This document shows, piece after piece, positions 1 through 6,745 of a DNA stretch of 22,251 bases. The stretch is taken from the NCBI GenBank assembly GCA_046094825.1, contig JBJTIF010000009.1, forward strand, positions 1 to 22,251. The letters run 5' to 3'. How positions within the stretch are numbered: the stretch's first letter is position 1; every line of letters begins with the position of its first letter. A program made the translations under genes and the position numbers. Source of the stretch: JBJTIF01 sp046094825 (GTDB lineage Bacteria > Actinomycetota > UBA4738 > HRBIN12). Under the pieces are notes generated by a model. That model was not told the DNA's origin. It saw only the letters and a list, made by a program, of their open reading frames with translations, and ran no database searches.

Positions 1-2
1 CC

Positions 3-590
3 GTCGCGTCCGCACCGGTCGCCGCGGCCGTCGCGACCACCGAGCGCGTCGCCCCCGCCCCGACCGGCAACGTGCCGTCCCCGAAGAAGGGTGCGCCCGA
101 CAAGCACCGGCTCCTCGCGCTCGTGCCGCCGGAGGGCATCCAGCGCGTCGAGCGCGAGCAGGGCGACCGCGTGAACGTCTGGCCGCACCTCCTCATCGAG
201 GAGTTCGTCGCGATGCTCGTGCTCCTCGCCGGGATGGTGATCTTCTCGACCTTCGTGAACGCCCCGCTCCGCGAGCTCGCGAACCCGAACCTCACGCCGA
301 ACCCCTCGAAGGCCCCCTGGTACTTCCTCGGCCTCCAGGAGCTCCTCCGCTACTTCCACCCGATGGTGGCCGGCATCACGGTCCCGACGTTCATCCTCGT
401 GGGCTTCGCGGCGATCCCCTACCTCGACCGCAACCCGAGCGTGAAGCCCGGTGACCGCAAGCTCGCGATCACGCTCTTCACGATGCTCTTCATGTTCGGC
501 TCGACGCTCACGATCATCGGCTCCTTCTTCCGCGGCACCGGCTACAACTGGGTGTGGCCGTGGGCGCAGGGGGTGTTCTTCGAGCTGTGA
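3..590 (+). CDS. Cytochrome b C-terminal domain protein of a bc-type quinol oxidase complex (5' partial)
   Basis: This is the C-terminal (subunit IV-like) half of cytochrome b, the membrane subunit that helps form the quinol oxidation site. The frame is open to the window edge, so the gene starts upstream; the GTG at 72 is only an internal candidate. The first ~25 codons visible encode an Ala/Pro/Thr-rich linker, followed by a soluble stretch and then three or four hydrophobic segments. The segment KAPWYFLGLQELLRYFHP matches the Qo-loop region of the family (the PEWY-motif area), but the usual acidic residue before Trp is absent and reads A-P-W-Y. The stop overlaps the Rieske start by GTGA, so the two are translationally coupled. 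Whether the N-terminal haem-binding half is fused or a separate gene cannot be seen here. Confidence 0.88.
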   Translation, partial: VASAPVAAAVATTERVAPAPTGNVPSPKKGAPDKHRLLALVPPEGIQRVEREQGDRVNVWPHLLIEEFVAMLVLLAGMVIFSTFVNAPLRELANPNLTPNPSKAPWYFLGLQELLRYFHPMVAGITVPTFILVGFAAIPYLDRNPSVKPGDRKLAITLFTMLFMFGSTLTIIGSFFRGTGYNWVWPWAQGVFFEL

Positions 591-1324
591 GCGGGGTCGT
601 CGGAGCGCTCTCGGGGACCACGATCGCGGCGATCGTCGCGGTCGTCGTCATCGACCTCTTCGCGATCTTCCTCGGGCTCTCCGTCGTCCGCGGCCGCCGC
701 GCCGCCCGCGCCGCGGCAGCCGGCTCGACCGCGGTCGCCGGTGAGCCGTCGCGACCCGCCCCGAAGCCGGTCTCGCGGCGCGAGTTCTTCCGGAAGTCCC
801 TCATCGGGTCGCTCCTCGTCTACGGCGCCCAGTTCGGCGGCGCGACGATCGCCTTCCTGTGGCCGAACCTGAAGGGCGGGTTCGGATCGGTCGTCCTCGC
901 CGGCAAGATCGAGGAGATCAAGGGCGCGATCACGGACACGAAGCAGCCCTTCTACGTCGGCTCCGGCCGCTTCTACCTCGTCGGCTACGACGGCACCCCG
1001 GACGGCGACGTCGACTACGAGCTCGACGGGGTCGCCGCGCAGGGGCTCATGCCGCTCTACCAGCGGTGCGTCCACCTCGGGTGCCGCGTGCCGTACTGCC
1101 AGTCGTCGGGGTGGTTCGAGTGCCCCTGCCACGGGTCGAAGTACAACGGTGCGGGCGAGTACGAGCTCGGACCGGCGCCGCGGGGCATGGACCGCTTCAA
1201 GATCGAGATCACCGGCAACGGCGACGTCCTCGTGGACACGTCCCAGGTCCTCCTCGGCCCGCCGCGCGGCACCGACACGCTCCGGCGTGGCGCCGCCGGC
1301 CCGTTCTGCGTGGCGCCGGGCTAG
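587..1324 (+). CDS. Rieske iron-sulfur protein of the bc-type complex
   Basis: This subunit carries the [2Fe-2S] cluster that takes electrons from quinol and passes them to cytochrome c. Both Rieske boxes are intact: CVHLGC at residues 161-166 and CPCHGS at 179-184, giving cluster ligands C161, H163, C179 and H182 and the C166/C181 disulfide. There are two membrane segments. One is N-terminal (about residues 8-34); the second (about 72-92) is preceded by a twin-arginine-like SRREFFRKS, consistent with Tat-dependent translocation of the folded cluster domain. I chose GTG 587 because it overlaps the cytochrome b stop by GTGA; in-frame GTGs at 554 and 560 would lie inside cytochrome b. The stop TAG directly abuts the ATG of the cytochrome c gene. 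Confidence 0.93.
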   Translation: MSGVVGALSGTTIAAIVAVVVIDLFAIFLGLSVVRGRRAARAAAAGSTAVAGEPSRPAPKPVSRREFFRKSLIGSLLVYGAQFGGATIAFLWPNLKGGFGSVVLAGKIEEIKGAITDTKQPFYVGSGRFYLVGYDGTPDGDVDYELDGVAAQGLMPLYQRCVHLGCRVPYCQSSGWFECPCHGSKYNGAGEYELGPAPRGMDRFKIEITGNGDVLVDTSQVLLGPPRGTDTLRRGAAGPFCVAPG

Positions 1325-2065
1325 ATGCTCGCCCTCACCGCATCGCAGGGCGTCCTCCTCCTCGTCGCGGGGAGCGTGCTCCTGCTCCTCGCGCTCGGCG
1401 CCCTCGTGCTCCGCGGGCGTCGGCGCTCGGAGGAGATCGAGATCCCCCGCGGGATGCGCCCCGGACCCTCGGATGCCGACCTCGAGACCCCGGTGCTCAC
1501 GAAGCTCCAGGGCTGGGGAGTCCTCCTCGTCGCCTTCTTCGTGATCTGGGTCCCTGCGACCTGGCTCTTCGAGCCGAACACGAACCTCACGCAGGAGCGC
1601 GACCTCCTCACGGACTCGATCCGCCGGGGCAAGCACAGCGTGCAGAACTTCTCGGAGGAGAACCAGGCGGGCGTCGGCTGCGTCCGGTGCCACGGACCGG
1701 AGATGCGCGGCGCGCTCATCCTGAACACCGCGACCGGCACGCCGCTCCAGACGCCGAACATCACGACGGTGTGCGGCGGGCCGTGGACGGGGCACCCGGC
1801 GATCTACAGCCTGAACGACCTCTACGAGGTGCTGAACAAGGGGCGCGGCATCATGCCGTCGTGGAGCATCCGCTACGCGGGCGCCCTCGATGACCAGCAG
1901 ATCAACGACATCGTGAACTACATCGTGTCGTTCCAGGACGAGACGCAGGTCCCGTTCGAGAAGAACGTCTGCATCAACCCCGACGCGACCCGGGCGGCGG
2001 TCGATGAGTTCCTGAACGGCGACGTCACGAAGAAGCCGCCGGCGGCCAACCAGACGAGCCTGTGA
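1325..2065 (+). CDS. Membrane-anchored monohaem cytochrome c of the bc complex
   Basis: The protein has two N-terminal membrane helices (about residues 8-30 and 62-82) and an extracytoplasmic cytochrome c domain. One haem-attachment motif is present, CVRCH at residues 119-123, and the likely axial methionine is M177 in GRGIMPSW. Two further cysteines, C150 and one near the C-terminus, could form a disulfide. It most likely accepts electrons from the Rieske cluster and acts as cytochrome c1. It starts immediately after the Rieske stop and ends in a GTGA overlap with the next gene. The order here, b then Rieske then c, is the reverse of the actinobacterial qcrCAB order, and the cytochrome has one haem rather than the two of actinobacterial QcrC. 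Confidence 0.9.
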   Translation: MLALTASQGVLLLVAGSVLLLLALGALVLRGRRRSEEIEIPRGMRPGPSDADLETPVLTKLQGWGVLLVAFFVIWVPATWLFEPNTNLTQERDLLTDSIRRGKHSVQNFSEENQAGVGCVRCHGPEMRGALILNTATGTPLQTPNITTVCGGPWTGHPAIYSLNDLYEVLNKGRGIMPSWSIRYAGALDDQQINDIVNYIVSFQDETQVPFEKNVCINPDATRAAVDEFLNGDVTKKPPAANQTSL

Positions 2066-2805
2066 TCGCCGCCACCTGCCTCGGGTTCAACATCGCCTGC
2101 GACACCTTCCTCAAGGGGTCGGGCGTCACGATCATCGGGTTCATCCTGTTCGTCGGCTGCGTGCTCCTCCTGCTGTCCGCGATCTTCGGACGGACGATGG
2201 GCTACCTCGTCCTCGCGACGAGCTTCTTCGGCTGGATGTTCCTGCTCTCCGCGCTCTGGGCGTTCGGCTTCTGGTCCCAGGGCCTCGGCACCCCGGTGAA
2301 CCTCGGGCCGCGCGGTGACGAGCCCGCGTGGCAGGTCCGCGCCGCGGGCATCGCCCCCGAGGCGCCGCGCGAGCTCTTCGCGTCGTACCCGGATGGGGAT
2401 GCCTGGAAGACCCTCGGCGCCGGCGACACCGGCGACGCCGCCCGTCAGTCGCTCTCGAGCGCCGCCGTCTCCTTCCTCGCCGAGGAGGCGAACCACGAGG
2501 CCGGGTTCGAGGAGTTCGATCCCGACGCCTTCCAGACGACGGACTTCGCGGTCCGCGACATCCGCTTCGCGACCGTGGACGGCAGGTCCCTCGCCGCGGC
2601 GCGGGGGTTCGCCGTCGACGGCGGACCGGTCGTCACGCTCTACCTCGAACACGACCCCGGCTCCGAGGCGTTCTACAGCTGGGTGTTCCTCATCGGATCG
2701 CTCCTCGGGTTCGCCGTGCACCTGCCCTTCCTCGACCGCGCGGAGCGCAAGCGCAAGGACATCCTCACGGGCGGCAGCGCCCCCGAGTGGCACGGACCGG
2801 CGTAG
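2062..2805 (+). CDS. Unrecognised three-helix membrane protein of the respiratory operon
   Basis: I do not recognise this family. The protein has two adjacent N-terminal membrane helices (roughly residues 20-45 and 49-72), an acidic soluble domain of about 130 residues without cysteines or haem motifs, one further helix (about 208-230) and a short charged tail. The GTG start overlaps the cytochrome c stop (GTGA), and a good ribosome-binding site for a 37-residue ORF follows its stop, so it is firmly inside the operon. Its place suggests an accessory or assembly subunit of the bc-type complex. This rests on context only. Confidence 0.72.
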   Translation: MIAATCLGFNIACDTFLKGSGVTIIGFILFVGCVLLLLSAIFGRTMGYLVLATSFFGWMFLLSALWAFGFWSQGLGTPVNLGPRGDEPAWQVRAAGIAPEAPRELFASYPDGDAWKTLGAGDTGDAARQSLSSAAVSFLAEEANHEAGFEEFDPDAFQTTDFAVRDIRFATVDGRSLAAARGFAVDGGPVVTLYLEHDPGSEAFYSWVFLIGSLLGFAVHLPFLDRAERKRKDILTGGSAPEWHGPA

Positions 2806-2810
2806 GGAGG
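2806..2810 (+). promoter_or_regulatory. Shine-Dalgarno site for the 37-residue ORF
   Basis: GGAGG lies directly after the upstream TAG stop and 7 nt before ATG 2818. This is one of the best ribosome-binding sites in the window and supports translation of the small ORF. Confidence 0.75.
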
Positions 2811-2817
2811 ATCGGGG

Positions 2818-2931
2818 ATGCTCGCTCAGGAAGCCTTTCCGCTCATCGAGCAGGGATCGATCCAGTTCATCCTGTTCGGGACCATGATGATCCTGGTCTT
2901 CATCGTCCTCTGGTTCACGATCTCGAAGTAG
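2818..2931 (+). CDS. 37-residue single-helix membrane protein at the end of the bc operon
   Basis: A short ORF with ATG, a strong GGAGG site and a clear membrane protein pattern: a polar acidic N-terminus (MLAQEAFPLIEQG), one hydrophobic helix of about 20 residues and a C-terminal Ser-Lys. Small single-helix subunits are common in bc and cytochrome oxidase complexes, so a structural role is plausible, though I cannot name a family. It is the last gene of the operon, 12 nt after the preceding stop. Its last 17 bases overlap the 3' end of rex on the other strand. Confidence 0.65.
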   Translation: MLAQEAFPLIEQGSIQFILFGTMMILVFIVLWFTISK

Positions 2932-3601
2932 CCGCGCGCCGCGCGCGCCGATCCCGCACCTGCTCGAGCGCCGCCGTGCGCTGCTCGTAGTACGTGAGGA
3001 TCTGGAGCTCCTGCGCGAGATCGACCTTGCGGACGACGACGTCGTCGGGGACGGCGAGGACGACCGGCGCGAAGTTCAGGATCGACCGCACGCCGGCCGC
3101 GACGAGCGCGTCGGCGACCTCCTGGGCCGCCGCGGCCGGCGTGCAGATGACACCGATCGCGATCGCGTCGGCGCGGATCCGCTCGGCGAGCTCGGCCACC
3201 GGACGGACGCGGAGGCCGCCGATCTCCTCGCCGATCGTCGCCGGGTCGGCGTCGAAGAGGGCCGCGGGGCGGAAGCCGCGCTGTCCGAACCCGCGGTAGC
3301 CGGCGAGGGCCCGGCCGAGGTTGCCGAGGCCGACGATCGCGACCGGCCAGTCCTGCGTGAGGCCGAGCTCGCGGCGGACCTGGTGGAGGAGGTACGCGAC
3401 GTCGTAGCCGACCCCCCGCGTTCCGTACGACCCGAGGTACGAGAGGTCCTTGCGGACCTTCGCGGGGTTCACGCCCGAGCCGGTCGCGAGCGACGCGGAC
3501 GACACGGTCGTGCCCCCGGCCGCGGCGACGTCGGTGAGCACCCGGAGGTAGAGCGGGAGGCGCCGGACGGTCGCCTCGGGGATCGGACGGGGGGCAGGCA
3601 C
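2915..3601 (-). CDS. rex: Redox-sensing transcriptional repressor Rex
   Basis: Rex binds operators upstream of respiratory and fermentative genes and is released when NADH rises. The protein has an N-terminal winged-helix DNA-binding domain (about residues 8-75, with the conserved NPAKVRKDLSYLGSYGTRGVGY stretch, here residues 45-66) and a Rossmann domain with GLGNLG at 91-96. I chose the GTG at 3601, giving 228 residues, which fits the family. An upstream ATG at 3691 would add 30 poorly conserved residues, while a TACGCT -10 box ends 6 nt before this GTG, implying a leaderless mRNA. The gene converges on the bc operon and overlaps its last ORF by 17 bases. A Rex-like half operator sits just upstream of the -10 box, so self-repression is possible. 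Confidence 0.93.
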   Translation of the reverse strand: MPAPRPIPEATVRRLPLYLRVLTDVAAAGGTTVSSASLATGSGVNPAKVRKDLSYLGSYGTRGVGYDVAYLLHQVRRELGLTQDWPVAIVGLGNLGRALAGYRGFGQRGFRPAALFDADPATIGEEIGGLRVRPVAELAERIRADAIAIGVICTPAAAAQEVADALVAAGVRSILNFAPVVLAVPDDVVVRKVDLAQELQILTYYEQRTAALEQVRDRRARRAATSRS

Positions 3602-3607
3602 GGCGCG

Positions 3608-3613
3608 AGCGTA
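3608..3613 (-). promoter_or_regulatory. rex: Putative -10 box of rex (leaderless)
   Basis: TACGCT on the minus strand is followed by 6 nt and then the GTG start of rex, with no Shine-Dalgarno sequence between. It belongs to a set of similarly spaced TANNNT boxes in this window. Confidence 0.45.
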
Positions 3614-3627
3614 GCCCTGCGCCCTCT

Positions 3628-3636
3628 CGTTCACAA
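3628..3636 (-). promoter_or_regulatory. Rex-operator-like half site
   Basis: The minus strand reads TTGTGAACG, identical to the left half of the actinobacterial Rex operator consensus (TTGTGAACGCGTTCACAA). The right half is not conserved. It lies 15-23 nt upstream of the rex -10 box, a position suited to autorepression. Confidence 0.35.
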
Positions 3637-3706
3637 GCGCGCAAGGAGAGCGCGCGACCGCGCACGTCCGGACGGGGCGCTCGGAGGCCACTGCGGTGCG
3701 CGGGGC

Positions 3707-3780
3707 GCTCGGGGTCAGCCGGCTCGGGGTCAGCCGGCCCGGGCGCGGGCTCGGGGTCAGCCGGCCCGGGCGCGGGCTCG
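3707..3780. repeat. Short GC-rich tandem repeat covering the glutaredoxin-like gene stop
   Basis: The 16-mer GCTCGGGGTCAGCCGG starts at 3707, 3722 and 3749. Copies two and three belong to a 27-base unit present twice in tandem (3722-3748 and 3749-3775), followed by another GCTCGG. The unit contains TCA, the minus-strand stop of the glutaredoxin-like gene, so the coding end has been duplicated into the gap before rex. It looks like replication slippage; no function is evident. Confidence 0.8.
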
Positions 3781-4011
3781 GACGGCCCGGCGGAGCGCCT
3801 TCGGGTCGACCTCGATCTCCGCGAACTCCTCGCCGTCGAGGAGCACGACCGGGATGCGGATCCCGTAGGTGCGCTCGAGCTCGAGATCGGTCGAGATGTC
3901 GACCTCCTCGAGCTCGAAGTCCGTCCGCGCCCGCTCACGCTCGAGCACCTCGCGCGCCGTCCGGCAGAGACCGCAGCCGGGTCGCGACAGGAGGACGATA
4001 CGGGGCGTCAC
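3757..4011 (-). CDS. Glutaredoxin-like (thioredoxin-fold) protein
   Basis: An 84-residue protein of the glutaredoxin/DUF836 type. A first beta strand (RIVLLSRPG) leads into the redox motif CGLC at residues 13-16. A TYGIRIPVVLLDGEE stretch follows, with the conserved cis-proline after Ile that is typical of the fold. It likely performs thiol-disulfide exchange in the cytoplasm. The GTG start overlaps the stop of the upstream membrane protein gene (GTGA), so the two are probably co-translated. Its 3' end lies inside a tandem repeat. Neighbouring rex suggests a redox context but does not show a functional link. Confidence 0.82.
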   Translation of the reverse strand: MTPRIVLLSRPGCGLCRTAREVLERERARTDFELEEVDISTDLELERTYGIRIPVVLLDGEEFAEIEVDPKALRRAVRARARAG

Positions 4012-4685
4012 GAGGTCGTGGTCCGCACCGCGCGCCGGAACCCGAGGAACATCACCGCGACGCCCACGAGGATCGCGATCGAGAACGGGGCGAGCATCCC
4101 GAGCGCCGCGAAGGCTGATCCGAACCCCGCGATCGCGGTCGCGCCGGCGGCGATCCAGAGCGTACCGACGAAGCGATCGTGGCGGTCCGGGGCACCGCGC
4201 ATCCGCCAGGCTGACCAGAGCGTGCCCGCCACGAGGACCGCGTACGCGGGGGTCGAGATGGCCCGCGGCAGCCGGTACGCGACCGACCCGTCGCCGAAGA
4301 CCGCACGACCGGAGGGGAGCGAGCCCCCGAGGGCGGCGAGGTCGATGGGCGCGCCCCACGTCCGGGCGAGCGTGACCGCGGTCACGACGAAGAGCGCACC
4401 GATGAGCAGGAGGGACGTGCGGCGGCTCGGTGCGAGGAGATCGAGTTCCCCTGCCGCGAGGAACGGGACGTTCAGCACGGCACCGAACGCCCAGTAGATC
4501 CGGAACGTCGTCGCGTCGAACCCACGGAGCGCCCCCACCGCGACCGCGAAGCACCCGACCGCGTACATCGCGAGCGCGACCGCCCACAGGATGAGGGCGA
4601 GGCGCGGTCGCGCGCGGAAGGACCGCACGAGCGACGCGGTGAACGCCGAGGCGATGCAGCCGGCGGCGAGCGGGACGACCCACAT
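4008..4685 (-). CDS. Multi-pass membrane protein of unknown function
   Basis: A 225-residue protein with about seven hydrophobic segments and short loops. It begins directly with a membrane helix (MWVVPLAAGCIASAF) and ends with a basic cytoplasmic tail. I recognise no catalytic or transport motif. The ATG at 4685 has no Shine-Dalgarno sequence, but a TATGCT box lies 9 nt upstream, which suggests a leaderless transcript. It overlaps the glutaredoxin-like gene by GTGA, and the two form a small operon that may continue into rex. It is transcribed divergently from the small ORF at 4726. Confidence 0.75.
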   Translation of the reverse strand: MWVVPLAAGCIASAFTASLVRSFRARPRLALILWAVALAMYAVGCFAVAVGALRGFDATTFRIYWAFGAVLNVPFLAAGELDLLAPSRRTSLLLIGALFVVTAVTLARTWGAPIDLAALGGSLPSGRAVFGDGSVAYRLPRAISTPAYAVLVAGTLWSAWRMRGAPDRHDRFVGTLWIAAGATAIAGFGSAFAALGMLAPFSIAILVGVAVMFLGFRRAVRTTTS

Positions 4686-4694
4686 GGAGGCGGC

Positions 4695-4700
4695 AGCATA
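4695..4700 (-). promoter_or_regulatory. Putative -10 box of the membrane protein gene (leaderless)
   Basis: TATGCT on the minus strand, 9 nt before ATG 4685. Only 40 bases separate this gene from the divergent ORF at 4726, so the two promoters lie almost back to back. Confidence 0.45.
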
Positions 4701-4713
4701 CCCGTGCGGTTGC

Positions 4714-4719
4714 TAGCCT
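4714..4719 (+). promoter_or_regulatory. Putative -10 box of the small ORF at 4726 (leaderless)
   Basis: TAGCCT ends 6 nt before GTG 4726. There is no Shine-Dalgarno sequence in between, and the neighbouring divergent -10 box is only 13 bases away. Confidence 0.42.
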
Positions 4720-4725
4720 CGGGAC

Positions 4726-4872
4726 GTGCGTCCCGGCACCCGCATCGCGATCGTCGCGCTCGTCGCGCTCCTGCTCGGCGCGGCGGTCGCGCAGTTCGTC
4801 ATCGCGTCGCAGGACCGTCCGGCGTACCCGGGCCCGGTGCCCGGCACCCCGCTCCCGGTGCCGTCGCGCTGA
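4726..4872 (+). CDS. 48-residue single-helix membrane or secreted protein
   Basis: The ORF starts with GTG and encodes a basic N-terminus (MRPGTR), a hydrophobic helix of about 20 residues, and a Pro-rich outer tail ending PLPVPSR. This is the pattern of a small anchored protein. Its start is positioned 6 nt after a TAGCCT box, consistent with leaderless expression. I recognise no family. It converges on the SAM hydroxide adenosyltransferase gene; the 40 bases between them (4873-4912) show no convincing terminator. Confidence 0.5.
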   Translation: MRPGTRIAIVALVALLLGAAVAQFVIASQDRPAYPGPVPGTPLPVPSR

Positions 4873-4912
4873 CGAGGCGCTGGCCGGCGGATCCCGCGGT
4901 CGTGGTCCGGGG

Positions 4913-5698
4913 TCAGGACAGGACGACGACGACGCCCGGGCGGAGTCCGAGGAGCTCCGCGGCGCTCCCGTTGTTCACGACGAGGGCGACGAACCCCTGC
5001 GAGTCGACGATGAGCCCGAGTTTGCCGCTCGGGAGGTCGGCGAACGTCGCGACGCGGGGCACCCGGCGGGACCCCACCTCGACGACCGCTCCGAGGCCGG
5101 CGCGCTCGAGGTCGTCGGGACGGACGTTCAGTTGGACGTTGCCGAACCCGTCGATCATCACCGCGCGGCCACCGACCGATCCGGCCGCGACCATCGGGCG
5201 CGGGAGGTCGACCACGCGCAGGTCCGTGGGATCGAGCGACGCGCCGAGGCGCTCGAGCGGGAAGCCCCGCGCGACGTGTGCCGCCGCGGGCGTGAAGATG
5301 TCGCGCCCGTGGAACGTCTTCGAGACGGGCTGGATCGCGACCTCCTCGGCCGTGATCTCGACGGCGCGGGTCGCGCCGCCGAGGGCGCGCCACGCGCCGG
5401 AGAGCAGGCCGTTGTCGGGCCCGACGAGGACCGCACCGGAGGCCGCCTCGACGGCGATCGCCCGCCGCTCGGACCCGACGCCCGGATCGACGACCGCGAC
5501 GTAGACGGCGTCGGGCGGCGCGTACCGCGCCGCCCGACCGAGGACGATCGACCCCTGGAGGACGTCGTGCCGACGGATCGCGTGCGTGAGGTCGACGATC
5601 GGGGCGTCCGGCGCGATCGACCGCATGACGGCGTGGCACACGCCGACGAACTCGTCGGCGAGACCGTAGTCGGTCAGGAAGACGATGGGACGTGCCAC
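4913..5698 (-). CDS. SAM hydroxide adenosyltransferase (DUF62 family)
   Basis: This family hydrolyses S-adenosylmethionine to adenosine and methionine using an activated water or hydroxide, and is related to fluorinase and chlorinase. The 261-residue length fits. Visible signatures are the N-terminal FLTDYG, VDPGVGSERR (about residues 70-79), GPDNGLL, and HGRDIFTPAAAHVA (about 129-142). The C-terminal beta domain contains IDGFGNVQLN and the conserved VNNGSAAELLGL. The physiological role of the family is unclear; control of the SAM pool is one idea. It is the last gene of a four-gene minus-strand operon, 35 nt after the bS22-like gene. Confidence 0.9.
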   Translation of the reverse strand: MARPIVFLTDYGLADEFVGVCHAVMRSIAPDAPIVDLTHAIRRHDVLQGSIVLGRAARYAPPDAVYVAVVDPGVGSERRAIAVEAASGAVLVGPDNGLLSGAWRALGGATRAVEITAEEVAIQPVSKTFHGRDIFTPAAAHVARGFPLERLGASLDPTDLRVVDLPRPMVAAGSVGGRAVMIDGFGNVQLNVRPDDLERAGLGAVVEVGSRRVPRVATFADLPSGKLGLIVDSQGFVALVVNNGSAAELLGLRPGVVVVLS

Positions 5699-5733
5699 CG
5701 CGCTCCTCCGCGATCCCCCGCGCGGGGCGGGTG

Positions 5734-5835
5734 CTAGCGACCCTGCTGCCGGCGCTGCCAGCGGGTCTTCTTGAGGAGCTTCTTGTGCTTCTTCTTCCGC
5801 ATCTTCTTGCGGCGCTTCTTCACGAGCGACGGCAC
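5734..5835 (-). CDS. bS22-like / AURKAIP1-COX24 domain mini-protein
   Basis: A 33-residue, extremely basic protein (VKKRRKKMRKKKHKKLLKKT then RWQRRQQGR). The pattern and length match the AURKAIP1/COX24 mini-proteins, which include mycobacterial ribosomal protein bS22 of the small subunit. I chose GTG 5835 because AGGAAGGG lies 7 nt upstream and it gives the family length. A longer reading frame from 5931 would run back into the kinase gene and add unrelated sequence. It sits 22 nt after the polynucleotide kinase-like gene. Such short genes are often missed in annotation. Confidence 0.85.
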   Translation of the reverse strand: MPSLVKKRRKKMRKKKHKKLLKKTRWQRRQQGR

Positions 5836-5842
5836 ACGCGTT

Positions 5843-5850
5843 CCCTTCCT
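5843..5850 (-). promoter_or_regulatory. Shine-Dalgarno site deciding the bS22-like start
   Basis: AGGAAGGG on the minus strand ends 7 nt before GTG 5835. It favours the 33-residue product over the longer in-frame option. Confidence 0.7.
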
Positions 5851-5857
5851 CGAAGGA

Positions 5858-6745
5858 TCACTCGGAACCGAAGAGGTTCCGCAGGTCCACCCGACGCGCC
5901 TGATAGGACCCGTCCAGGCGCACTCCGCCAAGTCTAAGCGCCTTCGGCCCCGCTGCCACGGGGGTCACGAGGCGCAGGTCCTCGCCCGGCGCGTGCTCGA
6001 GGTAGCCGATCCCGGTGCAGGCGCCCGCGCCGTCGGAGAGCCCGACGACGAGCCGGTCGAGCTGCGCGAGGTCGAACAGGGGCGGCAGCGTCGGGACGAA
6101 CACCGTCGGCTTCACGCGGAAACGGTGGAGCTCGCCGGAGAAGTAGCGACGCATCGCGGCCTCGCGGTTGTCCGCCCGCTCTTCGACGGAGGTGTCGCGC
6201 ACGCCGGGCATGACCGGCAGCGGGACGACCTCCGTCGCGAACGACCGCTGGATCGCGCCGAGGAGCGGGAGGAGCTCCTCCCCGCGCTGGAGACCGAGGA
6301 CGAGGTCGGGACGCAGGACCTCGACCTCGTGGACCTTCAGGAGCTGCCCGTAGATCCCGGACACCATCCCGTCGGTGTCGACGACGACGAAGGACGCGCC
6401 GGAGGCGCGGACGACCTCGGCGACGTTGCCGATCGCGGTGACGAGCTGGAGGAGGTAGCCCTGGGGCGACGTCGATCCGACGAAGGCCATGACGTCCTGC
6501 ACCGCGAGCCGCTCGGGCTCGAGGTCCGCCGGGGACCGGACGAACCGCGCGGTCCCGGTCGTCGGCGGGCCGACGCGCTTCTGGCCGGGGTCGGCGTCGA
6601 GGTAGGCGCCCGAGCGACCGGCGGCGAGCGCGGCGGCGAGGAGCTCGCGCGCGAGGCTCGTCTTGCCGGTGTCGATGCCGCCGACGAGGAACACGGTCGA
6701 CTTGCCGCCGACGGCCTCCTCGATGACGCGGGCGTGGACGCTCAC
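5858..6745 (-). CDS. Clp1-like P-loop polynucleotide 5'-hydroxyl kinase family protein
   Basis: The protein resembles the Clp1/Grc3 P-loop kinases, which phosphorylate 5'-hydroxyl ends of RNA. Walker A is GGIDTGKTS at residues 22-30. A following YLDADPGQ (48-55) matches the Clp1 signature near the phosphate site, and FVVVDTDGMVSG (119-130) is Walker B-like. The C-terminal ~90 residues form a separate domain that may bind substrate. The 295-residue length is shorter than eukaryotic Clp1, as expected for bacterial and archaeal homologues. The GTG start overlaps the phosphatase stop (GTGA). An RNA substrate is inferred from the family, not shown. Confidence 0.8.
   Translation of the reverse strand: MSVHARVIEEAVGGKSTVFLVGGIDTGKTSLARELLAAALAAGRSGAYLDADPGQKRVGPPTTGTARFVRSPADLEPERLAVQDVMAFVGSTSPQGYLLQLVTAIGNVAEVVRASGASFVVVDTDGMVSGIYGQLLKVHEVEVLRPDLVLGLQRGEELLPLLGAIQRSFATEVVPLPVMPGVRDTSVEERADNREAAMRRYFSGELHRFRVKPTVFVPTLPPLFDLAQLDRLVVGLSDGAGACTGIGYLEHAPGEDLRLVTPVAAGPKALRLGGVRLDGSYQARRVDLRNLFGSE

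Noticed and set aside
542..1795. Long antisense reading frames opposite the bc-complex genes and throughout the window
   Set aside because: They are Arg/Ala/Pro-rich, lie opposite well-conserved genes, and follow from high third-position GC, which removes stop codons in other frames.
2915..3691. Longer 258-residue Rex from the upstream ATG
   Set aside because: It exceeds the usual family length and would start upstream of the likely promoter and half operator.
4873..4912. Terminator between the convergent small ORF and SAM hydrolase gene
   Set aside because: Only weak GC-rich pairing and no T-tract on either strand.
5734..5931. Longer 65-residue version of the bS22-like protein
   Set aside because: The extra N-terminus overlaps the kinase gene, is not basic, and lacks the ribosome-binding site that precedes GTG 5835.
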